A DNA stretch of 5,941 nt from Deltaproteobacteria bacterium (GTDB lineage Bacteria > UBA10199 > DSSB01): assembly GCA_021414045.1 (NCBI GenBank), contig JAIOPF010000272.1, positions 1-5,941 of the forward strand, in the 5' to 3' direction. The position numbers were made by a program, and so were the translations under genes. The notes beneath the pieces were generated by a model, which was given only the letters and a program-made list of their open reading frames with translations, was not told where the DNA came from and ran no database searches. The first letter of the stretch is position 1, and each line of letters opens with the position of its first letter. Below are positions 1 through 5,941 of this stretch, one piece after another.

Positions 1-1404
1 CTCGACGAAACGCTCCCCATGGTCGGACAGAAAAGCGATGCGGTGGCCCTCGAAATAATGTTTCGCCTTCAGCTCCTCGATCAGGTCTCCCAAAAATTGC
101 AGCGTAGTGGGTTTTCGGAGGAAGTAAGGGTTTTTCCACCGGGCCGGGCTTCGGCTTAAGGGATCGCCGGGTTTGGCCCAACGCCAATACGAAAAATCTC
201 GGGGCGCCAATGTCAGATAGCCTTCGGTTGAGGCGAGCTCCTCGCGACGCAGCCGCAGCGGGCTGTGCAAGTGGCAGCTGTGCAGAGCCATGAATCGAGC
301 TTCTTCGGGCAGTTGGGAAAATTTCCGAAAGGAAAAATTGAAGAAGCGGGCGAGGTCGTAATTAAAAACGGAAGGGGAGTTCAGGCTATAGCCCCAGAGT
401 TTTTCGACGAGTCCATTATTCAACCAGAGGGCCGGGAAGAGAAATTGGTTGAGGAAGATCGAGGTCAGGTGGGCCCTCCAGCCGAATTCGGGGGCGACGG
501 AAGCGTCGAAGCCTTGGGCTGCCGTGAAGTAACTCGTCTCGGGCTGGTCGGAGGCGAAGAGGGTGCTGGCGCCGAAATCCTTCTTGAGACGGTTTTGAAG
601 ATAGAGCCCGGGTTCGGCCGGCTCCAAAGGCGAATCAAAGAAGAATCGCACCCCATGGCGTTCCGGGTACAACCCGCTCAATACCGAGTGCCAGGCCGGA
701 TGGGTGGAGGGCAGAGGGGTGAAGGCTTGGTTGAAGAGGCGGCCGTGCAAATCTTGGGTTCGGGCCTCGATCACGGGATTGCCGCTGTCTCCGTCCAAAG
801 CGTCGAAACCCAGTAGCAGGACCTTGGGCTTGTCGGGAGAGAAGCGGGCGGCTTGAGGCAATTCCAAGGACGAAACGCCCATCAAGGGGAGGTGGAGCAG
901 GGCCGGAAGCAGCAGCGCGACGGCATAGGGAAAAAGGTCCCGAACGCGCTTCACCTGCAAGAAGAGCATGGCCGATAGGAAAAGCCCGAATCCCAAGACG
1001 GCGATGACGCCGTAACTTCGGAGCAGCGATTGGGATTCGAAAAGGGGTAAAAAACCCAGGACGGAGGGGAATTCCCAGACGATGAGTTCGTAGAGCGTGA
1101 GACTTTGGGAAGCCGCGAGCAGGAAGAATCCGAAAAAATGCAGCCAAGTGGGAGGAGTTTTGGCGTCGGCTAGTCGCGTCGCGAGGGTGTTGAGAGAGCC
1201 CAGAAACAATCCCCAAATCAGGTAAAGGCCCGCGATCAGCGCGAAATGACGGACGAAACTTTCCACCATGAAGGGCGGCATGCGCACCTGATGCAGCGAG
1301 GCGATGTAAAAGGAAGGGGCGTAGAGCAGTTGCAGGGATTGCAGGCCGAACAAGACGGCGGCGAACAACAGAGCGGCGCGAATCGGCTGCGAAAGGAACT
1401 TCAT
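1..1404 (-). CDS. Membrane-anchored sulfatase/phosphodiesterase-like protein (alkaline phosphatase superfamily), C-terminus beyond window
   Basis: This frame stays open from an ATG at 1404-1402 to the window edge, giving 468 residues without the C-terminus. The N-terminal part has about five hydrophobic segments (residues roughly 9-28, 52-72, 87-105, 131-150 and 156-177). A soluble catalytic domain follows, starting near residue 193. It opens with PKVLLLGFDALDGD, where D201 is the expected first metal ligand. Next comes the nucleophile loop STHPAWHSVLSGLYPERHGV (233-252). T234 aligns with the catalytic Thr of nucleotide pyrophosphatase/phosphodiesterases. LHSCHLHSP (374-382) resembles the sulfatase-type central His motif, and FLSDHGE (458-464) supplies the metal-binding Asp-His pair. 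The formylglycine motif C-x-P-x-R of true type I sulfatases is absent, so a phosphodiesterase, phosphotransferase or cell-envelope polar-head-group enzyme is more likely than a sulfatase. The substrate cannot be told. An in-frame TAA (end of the malic enzyme) lies nine codons upstream and no other start codon falls between, so this ATG is the most upstream choice. It has no clear Shine-Dalgarno, which suggests expression coupled to the malic enzyme gene. Confidence 0.88.
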   Translation of the reverse strand, partial: MKFLSQPIRAALLFAAVLFGLQSLQLLYAPSFYIASLHQVRMPPFMVESFVRHFALIAGLYLIWGLFLGSLNTLATRLADAKTPPTWLHFFGFFLLAASQSLTLYELIVWEFPSVLGFLPLFESQSLLRSYGVIAVLGFGLFLSAMLFLQVKRVRDLFPYAVALLLPALLHLPLMGVSSLELPQAARFSPDKPKVLLLGFDALDGDSGNPVIEARTQDLHGRLFNQAFTPLPSTHPAWHSVLSGLYPERHGVRFFFDSPLEPAEPGLYLQNRLKKDFGASTLFASDQPETSYFTAAQGFDASVAPEFGWRAHLTSIFLNQFLFPALWLNNGLVEKLWGYSLNSPSVFNYDLARFFNFSFRKFSQLPEEARFMALHSCHLHSPLRLRREELASTEGYLTLAPRDFSYWRWAKPGDPLSRSPARWKNPYFLRKPTTLQFLGDLIEELKAKHYFEGHRIAFLSDHGERFVE

Positions 1405-1428
1405 GCGGCACTCGAGAACGAAAAAAGT

Positions 1429-2763
1429 TTAGAGGGCGACCTGTCCGATTTTCCAATCCAGGGTGGTGTCTTCCATGGCGTCATCGCGCTTGAACTTGCT
1501 GACCAAGAGGTTTTGCAGTTTCTGATGATAGGCGTTGAAGTCGCGGATTGGCTGGGTCGCGACGCCCGATTCCATGGCGGCCTTGGCGATGGCCGGCGCG
1601 ACGAAGAGCAAGACTCGGGGATCTAGAGGTTTCGGGATGATGTAGTCGGCGCCGAATTGCAATTCCTTGAGCTTGTAGGCCTGGCAGACGGAGAGGGGAA
1701 CCTTCTCTCGAGCCAAGGCGGCCAAGGCCTTCGCGGCCGCGAGCTTCATGGGCTCGGTGATCTTGGTGGCCCCGACGTCCAAGGCCCCACGGAAGACGAA
1801 GGGAAATCCGAGGACGTTGTTCACCTGATTGGGATAATCGGATCGGCCCGTCGCCATGATGATGTCTTTTCGGACGGCCAAGGCTTCGTGGTAGCCGATC
1901 TCGGGATCGGGATTGGCCATGGCGAAGACGATGGCGTTGGGCGCCATGGTGGCCAGCATCTCGGGGGTGAAGAGACCCTTTCCGGAAAGGCCGACGAAAA
2001 TGTGGGAGTCCTTGATGGCGGCGGCCATGGTGCGCACTTTGGGGTCTTGCGCGAAGAAGCCGCGGTTGGCCTCGAGATCTTTTCGGTCGGAGGTGACGAC
2101 GCCCTGGCGGTCGCAAAGGAAGACGTTCTCTTTTTGGATGCCCACGGTCAAAAACATTTTCGCGCAGGCCACGGCGGCCGCGCCGGCGCCGGAGAAGACG
2201 ACCTTGGCGTTCTTCGCCTCGAGCTTGGCCAATTCCAGCGCATTGATGAGGGCCGCGGTGGTGATGATGGCCGTGCCGTGCTGGTCGTCGTGGAAGACAG
2301 GGATCTTCATGCGTTTGCTAAGTTCGGCTTCGATGTAAAAACATTCCGGGGCCTTGATGTCCTCGAGGTTGATGCCTCCGAAGGTGGGCTCGAGCGAGCG
2401 AACGATTTCGATGAATTTGTCCGGATCCTTTTCGTCGATCTCAAGGTCGAAGACGTCGATGTCGGCGAACTCCTTGAACAAGACGCCCTTGCCTTCCATG
2501 ACGGGTTTGCCCGCCAGGGGACCGATGTCGCCTAGACCCAAGACGGCGGTTCCGTTGGTGATGACGGCGACCAGGTTTCCCTTCGCGGTGTAGCGGTAGG
2601 CATCGAGGGGATTTTTTTCGATTTCCAGGCAGGGTGCGGCCACGCCGGGGGTGTAGGCCAGGGAAAGTTCTTCCTGAGTACCGCAGGGTTTCGTGGGAAC
2701 GACGGCGATTTTGCCGGGGCGTCCTGAGGAATGGTAGTCGAGGGCGGCCTTTTGATCGGACAT
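1429..2763 (-). CDS. Malic enzyme (oxaloacetate-decarboxylating malate dehydrogenase), stand-alone MaeB-type without PTA domain
   Basis: Cytosolic enzyme converting malate to pyruvate and CO2 while reducing NAD(P)+. The protein is 444 residues from the preferred ATG. The N-terminal malic domain has [15 protein letters not shown] (34-48; Y37 is the expected general acid), [19 protein letters not shown] (67-85), MEGKGVLFK (89-97; K92 is the expected base), NLEDIKAP (132-139; E134 and D135 are metal ligands) and HDDQHGTAI (158-166; D160 is a metal ligand). The NAD(P)-binding domain has the Rossmann GAGAAA (192-197), ANPDPE (283-288) and [15 protein letters not shown] (308-322). All key residues are present. 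The length matches the short bacterial malic enzymes. The phosphotransacetylase-like C-terminal domain of E. coli MaeB (759 aa) is absent. NAD versus NADP preference cannot be judged. A GTG at 2775 is in frame, but it directly abuts the Shine-Dalgarno AAGGAG (2780-2775 on the minus strand). The ATG at 2763 lies 11 nt downstream of it, with a second AGGA 4 nt away, so I take ATG 2763. The membrane hydrolase gene follows after 24 nt. Confidence 0.96.
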   Translation of the reverse strand: MSDQKAALDYHSSGRPGKIAVVPTKPCGTQEELSLAYTPGVAAPCLEIEKNPLDAYRYTAKGNLVAVITNGTAVLGLGDIGPLAGKPVMEGKGVLFKEFADIDVFDLEIDEKDPDKFIEIVRSLEPTFGGINLEDIKAPECFYIEAELSKRMKIPVFHDDQHGTAIITTAALINALELAKLEAKNAKVVFSGAGAAAVACAKMFLTVGIQKENVFLCDRQGVVTSDRKDLEANRGFFAQDPKVRTMAAAIKDSHIFVGLSGKGLFTPEMLATMAPNAIVFAMANPDPEIGYHEALAVRKDIIMATGRSDYPNQVNNVLGFPFVFRGALDVGATKITEPMKLAAAKALAALAREKVPLSVCQAYKLKELQFGADYIIPKPLDPRVLLFVAPAIAKAAMESGVATQPIRDFNAYHQKLQNLLVSKFKRDDAMEDTTLDWKIGQVAL

Positions 2764-2893
2764 GGAATCCTGCACTCCTTTTAAGAAGCGCCGAAATGGC
2801 GCCCTGCGACCTCCTACCTAAGGGCCCTCGGGCTGTCAATTGCCCCGTTGGACCGGGAAGTCGGGACGCCATACTCCATGATATTCCGATGTT
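2764..2893 (-). promoter_or_regulatory. Candidate sigma70 promoter and leader of the malic enzyme gene
   Basis: The 130-nt gap between the permease stop and the malic enzyme start contains a consensus -35 TTGACA (minus strand, 2839-2834). A weak -10, TAGGAG (2816-2811; three of six consensus positions), lies 17 nt downstream. Transcription would begin near 2804. The short leader would hold a five-base-pair GC-rich hairpin (arms 2788-2792 and 2798-2802, loop 2793-2797) just before the Shine-Dalgarno. I see no U-tract terminator after the permease gene, so read-through from the ABC operon is also possible. The -35 is clear but the -10 is poor, so the call is tentative. Confidence 0.4.
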
Positions 2894-4156
2894 TTATACG
2901 TATCCCAGGGCTTGGACGATGCGGAATCGCGTCGCTCGCAGCGCCGGGAAGAAGGATGAGATCATCGTGGCCAACATCGAGATTCCAAAGGTTTGGGCCA
3001 CCAACTTTGGCGTCACGGTGATCATTGCGTAATAACCCGCCGAACTTTGCGGAGGGGGTGGCATCTCGATGCCGATGGCGGAGATCAAATGTGCCAAGCC
3101 GATGCCGATGGTGATCCCCAAAGCCGATCCCAAGAGGCCTAGGATTCCGGCTTCCGAGAAGATGGTCATGAAGATGGTCCCGCGCCCGTTGCCGATCGCC
3201 ATCATGGTCCCGAATTCGCGTATCCTCTCGAACAGCGCCATATTGATGGTGTTGGCGATGCTGAAGACGAAGATCACGCAGATGATCAGCTGGATCGTCG
3301 AATAGATCTTCATCAGCATTTCTTTGGATTGGCGGTAGAAAAGGCCCTGTTCTTCCCAACTAAGGGTTTCCAGCTGCGAGTTCGAAGCGAGGAATTTACT
3401 CTTCAAGTTCGCCTGGACCAGGTCGGTGTTGGTGGTTTGGTCGAGCAGGACCAAGAAGGAGTGGACCTGGTTAGGCGTGTCCAGCAGCTGCTGCGCCGTG
3501 GCGAGATTCATCTTCATCGCGTGGTCGTCGAAATCCTTCGCGATGGTTTCGAAGATGCCCCGTACCCGCATTTCGGCCCCGTCCATGGCTCCGGCCTGCC
3601 GGGTGGTGAGGAAGGTGACGTGGTCCCCGGGCTTCACTCCAAGCGCTTCAGACAAGCCCTTGCCTAGCAGGACGCCGTGGGTGTCTTTGGGATCCAGGTC
3701 GTTTCCCGCGATGATATTGGTCGAAGGATTGTCGTCGTTGGCCGCCTTCGCCAAGCCCATTTTATGCTCGGCGACGGCGTCGGTTCCCACCGCTAAGACC
3801 GCGATCGATGCATTGTCGGTGGAGGCCAGGCCTCCGAACTTGAGACGGGGAACCGTGAAGGTGACATGAGGCTCTCCCTCGATTTCCCTCCGAACCTGTT
3901 CCGCGTTCGGCATCATGTAATCGAGCGGAGCGGAAGCGCCTTTCTTGAAATAACCCGTTCGGTTGACTTGGAGATGTCCGGATTGGCTATGGATGAACTG
4001 CTCTCGATAGCCTTCCATGATGTTTTCGAAAAATCCGCCGATGACTATGAGGCCGGAACTTCCCAGCACCAAGATCATTAAAGTGAGAATGCTGCGCCGC
4101 TTATTGCGAAAGACGTTTCTCCAGGATATTTGTAACAGTCGCTTGAGTGCCTTCAT
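2894..4156 (-). CDS. ABC transporter permease, FtsX/MacB/LolCE family
   Basis: Inner-membrane subunit of a type VII (mechanotransmission) ABC system, 420 residues from the preferred start. The N-terminus has the basic, amphipathic stretch ISWRNVFRNKRRS (10-22) typical of this family, then TM1 (about 22-43). A large extracytoplasmic domain follows (about 45-280) and begins with a SGHLQV motif (59-64), common in LolE-like permeases. Three C-terminal membrane segments come next: about 285-307, 330-358 and 385-405. TM2 is followed by ERIREFGTMMAIG (310-322), the conserved cytoplasmic coupling region of FtsX-type permeases. The frame could open as far upstream as 4234, but the first 26 residues would lie wholly inside the ATPase gene and look non-membrane and non-conserved. 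The ATG at 4156 has GGAG 9 nt upstream and immediately begins the family-like N-terminus. It overlaps the ATPase 3' end by 56 bp. Only one permease gene is present, so the complex would be a homodimer unless a second permease is encoded elsewhere. Cargo is unknown; lipoprotein or lipid release toward the outer membrane is the best guess. Confidence 0.93.
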   Translation of the reverse strand: MKALKRLLQISWRNVFRNKRRSILTLMILVLGSSGLIVIGGFFENIMEGYREQFIHSQSGHLQVNRTGYFKKGASAPLDYMMPNAEQVRREIEGEPHVTFTVPRLKFGGLASTDNASIAVLAVGTDAVAEHKMGLAKAANDDNPSTNIIAGNDLDPKDTHGVLLGKGLSEALGVKPGDHVTFLTTRQAGAMDGAEMRVRGIFETIAKDFDDHAMKMNLATAQQLLDTPNQVHSFLVLLDQTTNTDLVQANLKSKFLASNSQLETLSWEEQGLFYRQSKEMLMKIYSTIQLIICVIFVFSIANTINMALFERIREFGTMMAIGNGRGTIFMTIFSEAGILGLLGSALGITIGIGLAHLISAIGIEMPPPPQSSAGYYAMITVTPKLVAQTFGISMLATMISSFFPALRATRFRIVQALGYV

Positions 4157-4823
4157 GTTGGATGACTCCATCGGTGATTTTGACGATACGGCTGGCGTGG
4201 TGGACGACGCGCGGATCATGGGTTGAAAAAACAAAGGTGGTTTTGCGGCTTTGGTTGAGCCGTTGCATCACGGTCATGATGTTTTCGGCGGATTCGCTAT
4301 CCAGGTTGGCCGTCGGTTCGTCGGCGAGGATCAGCAAGGGATGGGTGACCAAGGCGCGGGCGATCGCGACGCGCTGTCGCTGTCCCCCCGAGAGCTCGTC
4401 CGGGCGATGCAGGGCGACCTCGCGAAGTTGGACGTCGCTCAGGGCTCCCCAGACCCGATCTCGGCGTTCTTTTCGCGTCAGCGGATGGAACAGCAGCGGG
4501 TATTCGATGTTTTCGAAGGCATTCAGCACGGGGAAAAGATTGAAGGATTGGAAGATGAAACCCAGGAAGCGGCTGCGCATTTGAGCCGATTCTTTGTAGG
4601 GCAAGTTTTGGGTCGCCTTACCCTGCAAGAGGATTTGCCCGGAGCTTGGTGTGTCGAGCAAGCCTAGAAGGTTCAGCAGGGTGGATTTTCCGCTCCCAGA
4701 AGGCCCCATGATGCAGACCATTTCCCCGGAGTGGATGGTGAGATTCAAGCCTTTCAAGGCCTGAACGTGGGTCTTTCCCATAGTGTAGTCCTTGCTCACC
4801 TCCATGGCTTCTAGAATTTCCAT
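4101..4823 (-). CDS. ABC transporter ATP-binding protein, LolD/MacB type
   Basis: Cytoplasmic nucleotide-binding subunit of 240 residues, the normal length for LolD-like ATPases. All functional motifs are intact: Walker A GPSGSGKST (40-48), Q-loop Q92 in FIFQSFNLFP, signature LSGGQ (144-148), Walker B LLILADEP (163-170, with catalytic E169), D-loop NLDS (173-176) and the switch His H202 in STHD. The FQSFNLFPVLNAFENIEYPL-like stretch (91-110) is characteristic of the LolD/MacB/FtsE branch that pairs with FtsX-type permeases. The start ATG at 4823 is preceded by AGGGGGT with 5 nt between the G-run and the ATG. The gene leads the minus-strand operon and its 3' end overlaps the permease start region by 56 bp, so the two are surely co-expressed and probably translationally coupled. 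LolD, MacB and other relatives cannot be separated by eye, so no symbol is given. Confidence 0.96.
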   Translation of the reverse strand: MEILEAMEVSKDYTMGKTHVQALKGLNLTIHSGEMVCIMGPSGSGKSTLLNLLGLLDTPSSGQILLQGKATQNLPYKESAQMRSRFLGFIFQSFNLFPVLNAFENIEYPLLFHPLTRKERRDRVWGALSDVQLREVALHRPDELSGGQRQRVAIARALVTHPLLILADEPTANLDSESAENIMTVMQRLNQSRKTTFVFSTHDPRVVHHASRIVKITDGVIQHEGTQATVTNILEKRLSQ

Positions 4824-4849
4824 CTCTACCCCCTGTAACCTTGGCTAGG

Positions 4850-4883
4850 GTTCGAGATCGGAAACCCCTTCCCGATCTCGAAC
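4850..4883 (-). promoter_or_regulatory. Perfect 12-bp inverted repeat upstream of the ABC operon (leader hairpin or operator)
   Basis: Arms 4850-4861 and 4872-4883 are exact reverse complements (GTTCGAGATCGG and CCGATCTCGAAC), separated by a 10-nt loop. The repeat ends 26 nt upstream of the ATPase start codon and about 15 nt from its Shine-Dalgarno. In an ABC-operon mRNA it would form a stable stem next to the ribosome binding site. As DNA it could be a dimeric-regulator operator. No T-run follows in the minus direction, so it is not a standard terminator on that strand. In the plus direction the following bases are only moderately T-rich. Confidence 0.6.
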
Positions 4884-5010
4884 GAATTTCTTGTTATGAT
4901 AATCCTCTTTTGCAATCCCCGTGCCTGGTCGAAAAATTAAAAAACATAGCAAGAATGGTGTATTGGCGGTTTTCCTAAGGTAAGCTCCTTTTCAAACTGA
5001 TAAAATTATC

Positions 5011-5048
5011 CGCCCACTTGTCAGGCTTTTGACATGTGGCGTCTTTTT
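5011..5048 (+). terminator. Terminator-like hairpin with T-tract, plus strand, no plus-strand gene upstream
   Basis: Left arm 5011-5023 and right arm 5030-5041 can form eleven base pairs with one T-T mismatch (5018/5035) and one bulged C (5013), closing a six-base loop (5024-5029). The stem is followed at once by TCTTTTT (5042-5048), the arrangement of a rho-independent terminator on the plus strand. No plus-strand gene lies upstream in the window. It could end a short unannotated transcript or antisense RNA, or the palindrome (TGTCA...TGACA core) could be an operator placed upstream of the LolA-like promoter. Confidence 0.45.
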
Positions 5049-5078
5049 AAAAAAAGTGGACGAATTCACGAAGATTGT

Positions 5079-5108
5079 TTGAGCTGTTTTTGAAATCCCG
5101 ATTATACT
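5079..5108 (+). promoter_or_regulatory. Candidate sigma70 promoter of the LolA-like gene
   Basis: TTGAGC (5079-5084; four of six -35 consensus positions) and TATACT (5103-5108; five of six -10 positions) are separated by 18 nt. Transcription would start near 5115 and give a leader of about 78 nt before the ATG at 5193. The terminator-like hairpin ends about 30 nt upstream of the -35. Confidence 0.45.
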
Positions 5109-5192
5109 CGTCGGATGAAGCCTTCCTGGATAGGGGTTTCTCCTCAGGTTCTGGGGTTCCTAATCAAGATTTAGATATGGGGGTGTGGTCCT

Positions 5193-5939
5193 ATGAAAAG
5201 AGATCGTGTGTCTTCCTTCGCTTTCGTCGCCTTGTTAATGTTGAGTGCCTTTCCGGCCTTCGCCGCGGAAGATCCGAATGCCATCGTCGCCAAGGCCGAT
5301 GCGATTCGGGCGCCCAAGGGTTCTTATGAATTCGAGGCGACCGTCACCAGCTTCGATGGCGAGACTAAGAAGTCCGAAAACGGGTACAAGGTCTACGTCA
5401 AGGACCTGGACCATTCCCTGGTTGAGTTCCGCACCCCGGCCTCGGAGAAGGGCAAGAGCCTATTAATGGTGTCCGAGGATCTTTGGATTTATCTGCCCAA
5501 CGTCAAGAAGCCGGTGCGCATCCCGCTACAGCAGCGCCTCGTGGGCGACGTGTCGAACGGCGATATGGCGAGGGCGAACTTCGCGAATGACTACACCGCG
5601 ACGCTTTCAGGCGCCGATAAGTTGAACGGCGTCGACGTGGACGTCCTCGAGCTCGTCGCCAACTCGCCCAACAAGACCTATAATAAGATTCGCTACTGGG
5701 TTTCGAAGTCCGACGGCCGCCCCGTGCAGGCGGAATTCTTCACGGTCTCGGGTCAAAGCCTCAAGACGGTCAACTTCGAGGATTTTCGTTCCGAGGCCGG
5801 CGGCGTGAGGCCGATGCGCTTGGTTTTCCACGACACCGTCAATAAGAACAAGAAGTCCATCCTCGAGTTCAAGAGCATCACGAAGAAGACCCTCGAGGAC
5901 AACATGTTCACCAAAGATTATATGAAAACCTTGGAGTAG
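5193..5939 (+). CDS. Periplasmic outer-membrane lipoprotein-sorting (LolA-like) protein
   Basis: The complete 248-residue protein has a clear Sec signal peptide: a basic n-region (MKRDR), a hydrophobic core (about 6-20) and a likely signal peptidase I site AFA|AED after A24. There is no lipobox cysteine, and no cysteine at all, so the mature protein should be soluble in the periplasm. The mature part looks like the LolA-like fold: EDPNAIVAKADAIRAPKGSY (26-45), alternating beta-strand segments, and the recognisable DLWIYLPNVKKPVRIP (96-111) of the outer-membrane lipoprotein-sorting family. A conserved-looking segment follows (GDVSNGDMARANFANDY, 118-134). Such proteins are thought to carry a lipidated or lipid cargo in a beta-sheet half-barrel. 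This is not classical LolA but the broader LolA-like family often found beside FtsX-type or RND-type exporters. The start ATG is supported by the adjoining signal peptide and by GGGGGTG 7 nt upstream. The gene is transcribed away from the ABC pair, its presumed partner. Confidence 0.87.
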   Translation: MKRDRVSSFAFVALLMLSAFPAFAAEDPNAIVAKADAIRAPKGSYEFEATVTSFDGETKKSENGYKVYVKDLDHSLVEFRTPASEKGKSLLMVSEDLWIYLPNVKKPVRIPLQQRLVGDVSNGDMARANFANDYTATLSGADKLNGVDVDVLELVANSPNKTYNKIRYWVSKSDGRPVQAEFFTVSGQSLKTVNFEDFRSEAGGVRPMRLVFHDTVNKNKKSILEFKSITKKTLEDNMFTKDYMKTLE

Positions 5940-5941
5940 TT

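Larger units (their letters stand above)
4824..5192. other. Divergent intergenic region between the ABC operon and the LolA-like gene
   Basis: This 369-bp stretch has no convincing gene. It is visibly AT-richer than the flanking coding DNA and must hold the promoters of both divergent units. It contains a perfect 12-bp inverted repeat (4850-4883), a near-symmetric TTATGATAA that could serve as a -10 on either strand (4894-4902), a terminator-like hairpin with a T-tract on the plus strand (5011-5048), and a sigma70-like promoter for the plus-strand gene (5079-5108). A short plus-strand frame starting at 5075 runs across the start of the LolA-like gene in another frame and looks like a shadow. 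The minus-strand promoter of the ABC operon could not be placed with confidence. Confidence 0.75.

Noticed and set aside
1405..1428. T-run (ACTTTTTTCG) after the malic enzyme stop as a terminator
   Set aside because: No stable stem precedes it, and the next gene starts within 24 nt.
635..1456. Minus-strand open frame of 273 codons overlapping the membrane hydrolase
   Set aside because: It is rich in Arg, Pro, Ala and His with no domain, and sits out of frame within the hydrolase, whose membrane segments and catalytic motifs read cleanly in the other frame.
1657..2535. Long plus-strand open frame (292 codons) antisense to the malic enzyme gene
   Set aside because: It is glycine-, aspartate- and glutamate-rich with no recognisable domain and lies wholly opposite a gene with every catalytic motif intact. 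It is a composition shadow of a GC-rich coding strand.
2840..2870. Small inverted repeat (CCCG...CGGG) after the permease gene as a terminator
   Set aside because: The stem is only four base pairs and no T-run follows on the minus strand.
4157..4234. Upstream extension of the permease to an ATG at 4234
   Set aside because: The extra 26 residues are entirely inside the ATPase gene and Ser/Thr-rich, unlike a permease N-terminus. The ATG at 4156 has a well-spaced GGAG.
5075..5329. Plus-strand 84-codon frame overlapping the start of the LolA-like gene
   Set aside because: It starts between the proposed -35 and the -10 of the LolA-like promoter, has no ribosome binding site that stands out, and overlaps the signal-peptide coding region in another frame.
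1..5941. CRISPR array, tRNA/rRNA, insertion sequence or phage remnant
   Set aside because: No regularly spaced repeats, tRNA cloverleaf, transposase motif or terminal inverted repeats were seen in the window.

Overview
The window looks like ordinary chromosomal DNA from a diderm (Gram-negative-type) bacterium. Three things support this: a predicted periplasmic protein of the outer-membrane lipoprotein-sorting (LolA-like) family, a LolCDE/MacB-type ABC pair, and bacterial Shine-Dalgarno and sigma70-like signals. Coding regions are GC-rich and the one large intergenic gap is clearly AT-richer. Nothing allows a species to be named. Gene content of this kind is common in delta-proteobacteria-like and related uncultured lineages, but that is only a guess. 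I see no insertion sequence, phage gene, tRNA, rRNA or CRISPR array.

Layout, left to right. (1) Positions 1-1404, minus strand: the first 468 residues of a membrane-anchored hydrolase or transferase of the alkaline phosphatase/sulfatase superfamily, cut off by the left edge. (2) Positions 1429-2763, minus: a complete stand-alone malic enzyme, 24 nt upstream of gene 1 and probably co-transcribed with it, with a candidate promoter and a small leader hairpin in the 130-nt gap before it. (3) Positions 2894-4156, minus: an FtsX/LolCE-type ABC permease. (4) Positions 4101-4823, minus: its LolD/MacB-type ATPase, overlapping the permease by 56 bp. (5) Positions 4824-5192: a divergent intergenic region with a perfect 12-bp inverted repeat, a terminator-like hairpin with a T-tract, and candidate promoters. 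(6) Positions 5193-5939, plus: a secreted LolA-like protein, complete just before the right edge.

Working together: the ATPase and permease form one inner-membrane mechanotransmission-type ABC system. The divergent periplasmic LolA-like protein is the natural candidate for a partner that carries a lipid or lipoprotein cargo toward the outer membrane. That partnership is inferred from adjacency and family and is not shown by the sequence. The malic enzyme (malate to pyruvate, CO2 and NAD(P)H) and the membrane hydrolase form a second, apparently unrelated unit.

The genes belong to known families. The least explained part is the 369-bp divergent intergenic region, which carries more structure than two simple promoters need, possibly including a small plus-strand transcript.
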